Source: Lepus europaeus (taxonomy: Eukaryota > Chordata > Mammalia > Lagomorpha > Leporidae). From it: DNA of 64,000 nucleotides. The DNA lies in assembly GCF_033115175.1 (NCBI RefSeq), contig NC_084839.1, forward strand, positions 36,937,501 to 37,001,500, given 5' to 3'. Shown here piece after piece: positions 56,501-64,000 of the stretch (its first letter is position 1; each line of letters begins with the position of its first letter). A program made the position numbers and the translations under genes. The notes below the pieces were generated by a model. It worked only from the letters and a program-made list of their open reading frames with translations, ran no database searches and was not told the DNA's origin.

Positions 56501-57164
56501 CCTCCTCCCTCAGTGGCTGATTTTAGAAACCTGAAGGGCAGGTAGACCCTGATCTTTGCTTTGAGCTTTACAGATAGCACTGTATCTCTGAGGATTTAAC
56601 AGATGCAGTTCAAGCCCCCTGCTTGTCTGATGACCTCAGGTAAGTGCCTGCCCTTATCTGAATACTGCCTCAAGGGAAACAATTTTTAGAAATATTGTTG
56701 CCAATGTCTTTCAGATGACTTCAGAGAGGGAAGACAAAGAGAATTCAGTGACAAAAGTATTCCATGATACAGACCAGAAATAGCACTATGGAGTAGAGAA
56801 TAGAAAAATTCTGAGCCATGGTTTTAAAGTTTTGGTTCAAGACAAAGACGATAGTCACCTTGAAAGCTTTCTCTGCTGTTTTCAAGGTAACATCCCTGTT
56901 TTATTGCTGCCAGTCTACCTATTAACATTCTGACACGATATTCTGATAGAAAATGTATTTTGAGATTTTTCTCTATGTCTTTCATTCTTTATACGGAGAA
57001 CTGACCCAGTGATATTTGTGATGCCTGCCTATAAACAAAGAATCCAGCTTGAATTATAAAAAGAAAATCCATTTACCTAGATGTGACAAAATATTCCATT
57101 TTTATTGGTCATTAAGCCTACTGGGATACACATATTATTATTCATCCCCAAAAGTTTAAAAATT

Positions 57165-57310
57165 CAAGCGCTCTGGAGTCAGACTACCTGTGTTACATCT
57201 CTGATTTACTTCATTACAAGGGTGCTTTAGGTAGGTCATTTAACCTTTTTAGGTTTGGTGTCCTCATATCTAAAACTGTCATGGAAACAGTATAAAGTGA
57301 AACCTGGATG
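57165..57310 (+). repeat. MIR relic
   Basis: 'ctctggagtcagactacctg', 'tttaggtaggtcatttaacc', 'tttggtgtcctcatatctaa', 'acagtataaagtgaaacc' follow the MIR order. Confidence 0.72.
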
Positions 57311-57494
57311 AAGCATCCTATAGATAGTATTTTGTATGATGCCACATACATATTAAGTAAGTACGCAGAAAGTTTTGGCAATTAGTAACTTTCAAAACAA
57401 TTTTTTGTTGCTTTCATGTAAAATTAGTTTATTTTTATGTAACTGCAACTATAGTTCATGATACTTATATAATTATTGGCAATCATATTCAGTT

Positions 57495-57769
57495 TTTTTC
57501 TAATTTTTCTTAAGCTTTAATTGATACATACTAATTGTACCCACTTATGGACTACAGGATGATAATTCAACATATTTATACAATGTGTAATCATCAAATT
57601 TGAGTAATTTGCACTGATATAACCTCAAACCTTTATCATTTGTTTGTGTTGGAACATTCAATACTCCTCTCCTCTAGCCTTTTGATATACACAGGGTGAC
57701 TAACTTGTCATTCTACTGTTCTATGAACATTATAATTCATTCTATTATTACTGCTTTTTTGATACCTGT
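57495..57769 (-). mobile_element. Old L1 (L1MA-type) 3' UTR relic
   Basis: Antisense order 'taattgatacatactaattg', 'tacccacttatggactacag', 'acaatgtgtaatcatcaaat', 'aacctcaaacctttatcatt', 'tgtgttggaacattcaatac' is the well-known older eutherian L1 3' end. Confidence 0.82.
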
Positions 57770-57781
57770 TCTAATTTTTTT

Positions 57782-58115
57782 TAAAGATTTATTTATTTAT
57801 TTGAAAGTCAGAGTTATACAGAGAGAGAAGGAGAGGCAGAGAGAGATAGGTCTTCTATCACTGGTTCACTGACCAGTTGGCCGCAATGCCTGGAGCTACA
57901 TTGATCCAAAGCCAGGAACCAGGAGCTTCTTCTGGGTCTCCCACATGGAGACCTTGGTGCAGGGGCACAAGGACTTGGGCCATCTTACACTGTTTTTCCA
58001 GGCCATAGCAGAGAGCTGGATTGGAAGTGGAGTAGCCAGGACTTGAACCAGCACCCATATGGGATGCTGGCACTGCAGGTGTTGGCTTTACTTGCTATGC
58101 CACAGTGCCAGTGCC
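57782..58115 (-). mobile_element. CSINE with 12-bp TSD
   Basis: Close-to-consensus inverted C-repeat: 'agatttatttatttatttg', 'aagtcagagttatacagag', 'cttcttctgggtctcccaca', head 'gccacagtgccagtgcc'. TCTAATTTTTTT at 57770-57781 and 58116-58127 flanks it. Confidence 0.92.
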
Positions 58116-58127
58116 TCTAATTTTTTT

Positions 58128-58735
58128 AAAAAACAAGAATTTTATCTACTTTAGTATAAGTAATTCTCATTATTATTTTATTTTGATATAATATGGTAAA
58201 TTATATGTTGATAATTCAAAGTAATAACAGAATATAGAAAGCTAAGCTTTGATTCCATTAATGAAACATACATTGAAAACTATATACCAGGTTAAGTATA
58301 TATGCCATGGTCACTGACTTCAAAGAATTTGTAGGTGAGTAAATGGACACACGTTTAAATAGTAATCACAGCATAATGTCACAAGTCCACTAGTGAACGT
58401 AAGCATAATGCTTAGGATTAGCATAAGTAAGTGACCTGGGAAACAGAAATGGCTTTGCAGAGAAATGATTTATCAACTATGCTTTTTAGCTGCTCATTTT
58501 TTGAATGTCAGAATTGTATCTGTTCCATAAGAGAGAACTGAAGAGGAAGAACGGTGTAAAGCATGATTGTCCCAACAGTGTGCTGGGCTCAGAATATTCT
58601 ATTTGCCAAATTCTGAAACATCAACCCATAGTCAAGGAATTAAAAAGAACAGGGCTTTAAGTTAATAAGCAGAATCTAACCAGTACTATTCAATAAAAAT
58701 AAAATGCTAACCATGTGGATATTTAAATTTTCTAG
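58128..58735. other. Mostly unrecognised sequence
   Basis: 58,280-58,440 resembles an old dispersed repeat ('actatataccaggttaag', 'catggtcactgacttcaaag') that I cannot name. Confidence 0.4.
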
Positions 58736-58749
58736 TAGATGGATTTTTT

Positions 58750-59091
58750 TTTTTAAATTTTTGACAGGCAGAGTGGACAGTAGAGGGAGACAGAGAGAAA
58801 GGTCTTCCTTTTGCTGTTGGTTCACCCTCCAATGGCCGCCGCGGTAGGCGCGCTGCGGCTGGCGCAGCGCGCTGATCCGATGGCAGGAGCCAGGTGCTTC
58901 TCCTGGTCTCCCATGGGGTGCAGGGCCCAAGGACTTGGGCCATCCTCCACTGCACTCCCGGGCCACAGCAGAGAGCTGGCCTGGAAGAGGGGCAACCGGG
59001 ACAGAATCTGGCACCCTGACCGGGACTAGAACCCGGTGTGCCAGCACCGCAAGGCAGAGGATTAGCCTGTTAAGCCATGGCGCCGGCCATC
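58750..59091 (-). mobile_element. Young GC-rich SINE with 13-bp TSD
   Basis: 'ttttgacaggcagagtggac', 'gttggttcaccctccaatgg', 'ccgacc'-type GC body, 'actagaacccggtgtgccag', head 'gccatggcgccggcc'. AGATGGATTTTTT at 58737-58749 and 59092-59104 is the duplication. Frames on both strands (58676-59171) are shadows. Confidence 0.95.
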
Positions 59092-59104
59092 AGATGGATT
59101 TTTT

Positions 59105-59855
59105 AAAAAGTAAAAGAAACAATTTAATTTTTGTATTTAATTTAAATCTGTATATCCAAAAATTACTATGACAACACATGATTCATATGAACACTATGAT
59201 CTATTTTATTCTTTTTTTCTACTGTCACCAAAATCTAGTATGTATGTATATTCACAAGATGTCTCAATTTGGTCTAGCCACATGCCAAGTACTCAGTAAC
59301 TACATAAGGATAATAGCCACTGAATTGGACAGTGCAGAGAAGATCAGATTGTAGAGAGCTTGTATGCCTTGTTGAAGAATTTGGACTATCCTCTATATGC
59401 CATTGATCTTGGATGATGTGTAAAATCTACTCATTTGATATTTTCTCTGTTTTACTGAAATATTGATGATTAACAAAAATATTTGGTCAAATTATAGGGG
59501 ACAATTTGTATTAAGCTGTTGAACTATCACCCATCCTCAGATTTTAAGGAAGAAAAAAAGAAGATAAAGTCTTCCTTAATGACGAGATGGTATTTTAACT
59601 CAGTTCCTTCTGGAGCACTCCAGGAAGCTGGGCTGGGCCCTGTGGAGAATGCCATTACCAACCAATAATCCTGAATAGTCCAGAAGCAAAGCACAGAGGC
59701 CAGTTTAGCCTACTTTCTAAATCTGAAACTTGGACCTCCCTCCTCCTCAGTGAGAAGAGGTGAGTAGAGAGTAACAAGGGACACTGCAGGAAGGAGGGTT
59801 GAGTGTTTTCAGATTATGGTCAGGTTTCTAGCTTTTGAGAGAAAACTAACTGTAT
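59105..59855. other. Mostly unique; small old repeat piece
   Basis: 'gagagcttgtatgccttgtt' and 'gaatttggactatcctctat' at 59,345-59,400 match the unnamed repeat of 34.4 and 43.2 kb. Otherwise nothing is recognised. Confidence 0.4.
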
Positions 59856-59857
59856 AA

Positions 59858-59935
59858 AATTTTATTTATTTTATTTGAAAGGCAGAATGACACAAAGAGA
59901 GGAACACACATACATATACAGGGAGGAAGAGAGAA

Positions 59936-59970
<35 letters not shown>

Positions 59971-60265
59971 TTGAGAGAATCTTCCATTCACTGGTTCACT
60001 CTCCAAATGGCTACTTCACTATCCAAATCTCAAATGCTGGTGATAGGGCTGAGCCAGATCAAAGCCAGATGTAGCCATGAGTTACATCTGGGCTCCCACA
60101 TGGGTGGCAGGGACTTAACTATTTCAGCCATCATCTGCTGAGTCCCTGGTGCATTAGCAAGAAGCTGGATGGAAAGTAGATGTGGGGCTTGATCTCAGGC
60201 ACTCCCATATGGGCTGTGGGCGTCCCAAGTGGCTGCTTAGTTTGCTGCACCACAATGCTGGCTCT
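59858..60265 (-). mobile_element. CSINE3-like, with GA-rich tract
   Basis: 'attttatttattttatttg', 'aaggcagaatgacacaaag', a GA tract (59,925-59,970), 'ccattcactggttcactct', 'aagccagatgtagccatgag', head 'gcaccacaatgctggct'. Confidence 0.82.
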
Positions 60266-61605
60266 GGGAGGAATCTTCTTAGGTAGGAAAGATTAACATC
60301 CTAAATCAGAAAGAGTCCCCCGATTTGTGCACTTAATTCATATGTCCTAGTCCACTGAGCTTTTCACTGCTCCTGTATGGAGGAAAAGAAAAAGAGTTTG
60401 AAGAGCCATACCTTAATCTTTCAACATAGTACCTAGCACAATGGTTATAAGCATGGGCATAATGGACATTAAACCACTGTAAATGCACAATAGTGCCTTT
60501 GCCCACAGAGATGGAATGATCTGACCCGTTCTAAAAAGTGATGAGACCAGCATAAGGATGTTTTAAATCTACCCCATGGGCTAAAATAAGTTTCCAGACA
60601 CATTTCTGAATGTTCAAAGAATGAGAGTATTTCTTGGCTTCAATGAGTGAGAGAAGAATTAATTATTTAAAAATAAATTGCTTCACAAATGGTGTGGCAT
60701 CCTGGTTGTGAGTTAGAAAGATTACCCATCCTGTTTTGCATGTAATAGTTCTAGTTTGTGCCTTTCCCATTCAATATCCTATTTAATTTTGCATCTTTCA
60801 CATTTTGAAAAATGAATAAGTTATTAGCAGTAGTTAATTTAAATAAGTCAGAATGGATTTATCCTTCCATTTTTGTACTTCTAGCTTCTGTCATAGACTT
60901 GTCTAATAAAGTTTCTGAAATACATATAAAGTGAGTGGAATTTTCACTTCAACTGATAATGAAATCTTCAAGAAGATTGATAATGGCCCAACCTTCCTGC
61001 CCCGTTACTTCCAGAATTAATCTGACATCTCTCTTTTGAGTATTTATCATCAGGTCCTGCTTATAAAGCAGTGTGTGCTAACAGGGAAAGCTAGGGACCT
61101 GGTGCTGCGAAAGGTGTGCACTTCAGCTGCTCTTGTTAGGCATTTGTGCTGGAGTCAGCTGTGCTGTGGCCTCCACTGCTAGCCTCAAGATGTATAAAGC
61201 AGCCCAGGCACCAAGTTTTTAGGTCAGTAGATATGTGGGCAACTAAAGAATACTTTGTGTGTGGTTCTGCCAAAAGGTTTATAGGGAACAGTCTGAAATA
61301 CTGCAGTAGGTTTTAGTGTAAATCTAAAAATATAATTTTTGTCTTTTTGATAGATACTCTTTAAACCATAATGAGCTCACAAAATGAATATGGATCTATC
61401 ATACAAAAATAAGTACTACTTTTGTATTTCTCAAGTTTGATGATTGACGTCATGGGACACAAGAAGCCTGAGATGCAAACCTTCTGGGCAAACTGTTGCA
61501 TCTACTTCAAAAACTAGTAATCATTTGGAGAAAACTAAACAAAACAAATAATTAATACAGGAAATGGCAGAAAGTGCATTTCCATATCACTTTTTATTTA
61601 TATCT
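60266..61605. other. No supported gene or repeat
   Basis: 1.3 kb of mixed unique sequence. No frame with recognisable domain. Confidence 0.5.
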
Positions 61606-61622
61606 GTGAATTATTCTTTTTT

Positions 61623-61920
61623 AAAGGTTTATTTATTTCTTTGAAAGGCAGAATTACAGAGAGGCAGAGGCAGAGAGAGGTCTTGCATTTGCTGGTTCAC
61701 TCCCCAGATGGCCACAATGGCCAGAACTGTGCCGATCGGAAGCCAGGAGCCAGGAGATTCCTCCAGGTCTCCCACGTGGGTGCAGGGGCCCAAGTACTTG
61801 GGTCATCTTCCACTGCTTTCCCAGGCCATAGCGGAGAGCTGGACCAGAAGTGGAGCGGCCAGGACCTGACCCGGCACCCATAGTGGTGGCTTTACCTGCT
61901 ATGCCACAGTGCTGGCCCCA
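61623..61920 (-). mobile_element. CSINE with imperfect TSD
   Basis: 'aggtttatttatttctttga', 'aaggcagaattacagagagg', 'gccacaatggccagaactg', head 'atgccacagtgctggcccc'. GAATTATTCTTTTTT (61608-61622) and GAATTGTTCTTTCTT (61921-61935) are diverged duplications. Frames on both strands are shadows. Confidence 0.92.
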
Positions 61921-61935
61921 GAATTGTTCTTTCTT

Positions 61936-62345
61936 TAAATTTTTTTTGTTTTAATTAGTTTTTAACATTCAATATGCTTTGTTACAATTCTAAGAACATA
62001 ATGCTATTCCTTTGCTCCTTCCTTATCCCTCTCCCTTCCACCCTCCTTTATTCTCCCTTTCTTTATTTTAGTTTTTGAGACAACATATTTTAAATTTACA
62101 TTATTGCAAAAAGGATTACTATTTTGCCAAATAAGAAGTGTAGCAAGTAAAAAGCAAAAAGACCCTAGTTTAGTGGGAATATAGACAATGGCTATAAATA
62201 ATAATGGAATGGAAAAATGACTATTTCACCAATATACAATAAATTTAAAAGTAATCACAGATCATTCAAACAATAGTAGTATAACATTTTTAACTGTTGA
62301 TTTTGCAAAGGAATAAAATGAAGCTTTACAAAACTATATTTGCAG
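61936..62345 (-). mobile_element. LINE-1 3'-end fragment
   Basis: 'ttctaagaacataatgctat', 'ccctctcccttccaccctcc', 'gagacaacatattttaaatt', 'tatagacaatggctataaat' follow the same 3' UTR order as the L1 ends at 18.3 and 42 kb, but more diverged. Confidence 0.62.
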
Positions 62346-62853
62346 TGATATCGATACACACAGATGTTTCTTTTTTCTTTCAAATGATTATTCTTATAAA
62401 TTTAATTAATTTTTAATTTTAACTTTTCTTATGTACTTATGAAAACTGTTAGCATGTTGGCTTCCTGAGTAAAAGAATTTGGCAGAGTTAAAAGATGTCA
62501 GTATAATATTAGTGCTATCTATTTCCAAAAGAAAATGAATTAATTTCAATAATGATTCAGTTTTAATCCAATTCATAGAATAAGAATAATTCTTTGTAAA
62601 TTCATTTAGTAAAAGGTGAAATAGTTGGAAATATTGTTGAGTCTATTGCCAATTTTTGAAAATGAGACATCTGAATTTTAGTTATATTTGTTTTGAAATA
62701 AAAAATATTCTGGTCTATATAGAGAGAAGTCAACTGAAGATGCTATCATACTTCAAACTCATGAACCATAAAATGAAACATGGAAGAAAATTGTACTGGT
62801 TTTGTAAACGATTAAAAACAGTAAGACTGCATTAAAAATGTGTTTATAGAAAA
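62346..62853. other. AT-rich sequence, nothing supported
   Basis: Unique AT-rich sequence without recognisable repeats or exons. Confidence 0.5.
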
Positions 62854-62861
62854 AGTATCCA

Positions 62862-63166
62862 GGAGCCAGTGTTATGATATAGATAATAAAGCCACTGCCT
62901 GTGACGCTGGCATCCATATGTGCTGGTACCAGTCCTGGCTGCTCCACTTACTAGCTCTCTGCTAATGGCCTGAGAAAAGCAGTGGAAAATGACTCCAATA
63001 CTTGGGTCCCCTGCCACTCACGTGGGAGACCTGAAAGAAGCTCCTGGCTCCTGTTTTCGCCCTAGCCTAGCTCCGGCTGTTGCAGTCATCTAGGGAATGA
63101 TCCATTGGATGGAAAATTTCTCTCTGTAACTCTGACTTTCAAGTAAATAAATAAATCTAAAAAAGG
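62862..63166 (+). mobile_element. CSINE with 8-bp TSD
   Basis: 'agccagtgttatgatataga', 'ggtaccagtcctggctgctc', 'aaagcagtggaaaatgactc', 'caagtaaataaataaatcta'. AGTATCCA at 62854-62861 and 63167-63174 flanks it. Moderately diverged. Confidence 0.86.
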
Positions 63167-63227
63167 AGTATCCATGTTATAATTTGGGATAGAGATACAA
63201 TTAAGAAATTAATTAAGAAGCACTATG

Positions 63228-63563
63228 GGCCGGCGCCGTGGCTTAACAGGCTAATCCTCCGCCTTGCGGTGCCAGCACACTGGGTTCTAGTCCCGGTTGG
63301 GGCGCCGGATTCTATCCTGGTTGCCCCTCTTCCAGGCCAGCTCTCTGCTATGGCCCAGGAGTGCAGTGGAGGATGGCCCAAGTCCTTGGGCCCTGCACCC
63401 GCATGGGAGACCAGGAGAAGCAACTGGCTCCTGTCTTCAGACCAGCACGGTGCGCCGGCTGGCGTGGCGGCCATTGGAGGGTGAACCAACGGCAAAAGGA
63501 AGACCTTTCTCTCTGTCTCTCTCTCTCTCACTATCCACTCTGCCTGTAAAAAAAAAAAAAAGG
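63228..63563 (+). mobile_element. Young GC-rich SINE with 9-bp TSD
   Basis: 'ggccggcgccgtggcttaac', 'gttctagtcccggttgggg', 'ggagggtgaaccaacggc', tail 'cactctgcctgtaaaaaaa'. AGCACTATG at 63219-63227 and 63564-63572. Frames on both strands are shadows. One of eight young GC-rich copies here. Confidence 0.95.
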
Positions 63564-63814
63564 AGCACTATGATTAAGTGCTAAAATTAATTATTCTGTT
63601 ACTGTGTTTATTTTGAAAATATATTTTAATCAACATAAATAGGGTGTTTGTTATATGGTGTTTTTTATCTAAAAGGAAGAAATTTTGAAATGGCTGTCAA
63701 ATGCATCATTTTATATCTATTATGTAGTGATATTAATTTTTTGTAAAAATTAAATAATTTTAATTTTAATGTGCTCTTTTACTCTCAAACTTGTTCTTAT
63801 TCAAAACATAAAAT

Positions 63815-63990
63815 TAAGACCAGACTCTGGAGTCTGGGTACCTGGGCCTAATATCCTGCTTTTCCACTTATAACCCATGAAAATTTAAACAATTATTTAA
63901 ATTATCTGTGTTTAAGTTCCTTCTGTAAATCAAAGATAGTAACAACATGTACCTTCTAGGGTTGTGAAGATTAAGTAGAAAACCAAGTGA
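63815..63990 (+). repeat. MIR relic
   Basis: 'agactctggagtctgggtac', 'gcttttccacttataaccca', 'tctgtgtttaagttccttct', 'agggttgtgaagattaagta' follow the MIR order on the plus strand and run to the window end. Confidence 0.78.
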
Positions 63991-64000
63991 ATGTTAGTTC

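Noticed and set aside
1..64000. Bacterial, phage, plasmid or CRISPR features
   Set aside because: No operon-like coding blocks, ribosome-binding patterns or spaced direct repeats. Short tandem arrays are mammalian microsatellites. Repeats are SINE, LINE and LTR types.

Overview
This window looks like mammalian, almost certainly lagomorph (rabbit or hare), nuclear DNA with no recognisable gene. It is AT-rich and saturated with tRNA-derived C-repeat SINEs. Their head carries a Pol III A box (TGGCGCAGTGGG-like) and B box (GGTTCTAGTCC-like), followed by a body containing 'gagagctgg' and 'gcccaag', and a TCT-rich, AAATAAAT or poly(A) tail. I recognise these as the rabbit CSINE families. A GC-rich younger subgroup ends 'cactctgcctgtcaaaa' (OcuSINEA-like; family names are from memory and need a repeat-library check). 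Oryctolagus and Lepus cannot be separated by eye. There are no prokaryotic features. The open reading frames are all short, and the longer ones mostly lie in SINEs or LTRs.

Layout. 0-8 kb: mostly unique or unrecognisable DNA with one CSINE and old MIR pieces. 8-16 kb: dense CSINEs, a decayed antisense L1 ORF2 segment (about 9.54-11.67 kb) split by a CSINE, a degenerate LTR-like block (about 11.7-12.2 kb), and a head-to-head young SINE pair. 16-24 kb: an L1 3' end, an L2 fragment, several CSINEs and a class-I-like LTR (22.03-22.76 kb). 24-35 kb: young SINEs with clear target-site duplications, MIR, L2 and hAT (MER5A-like) relics. 34.8-35.7 kb: a young SINE carrying a complete solo LTR of IAP/class II type inside it. 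36-44 kb: MIR, CSINE and L1 nests. 44.6-45.05 kb: a poly(A)-tailed, 18-bp TSD-flanked retrocopy of an LTR transcript, sitting in a MER5A-like element. 45-49 kb: the longest stretch with few recognisable repeats. 52.8-53.5 kb: an intact solo LTR of the same family, with 4-bp TSD. 53.5-64 kb: L1 3' ends, tetranucleotide tract, CSINEs and MIR.

How the parts relate. The sequence records interacting mobile elements. L1 remnants are the likely source of the enzymes that copied the SINEs and the LTR-derived RNA. Retroviral LTRs remain as solo LTRs. Old eutherian repeats (MIR, L2, MER5A) served as landing sites. I found no new protein-coding system. The most notable item is the LTR-transcript retrocopy at 44,608-45,031, possibly the founder or a member of an LTR-derived retroposon family. 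Next are the LTR-in-SINE nest and a roughly 130-bp palindromic MITE-like repeat found at five places.
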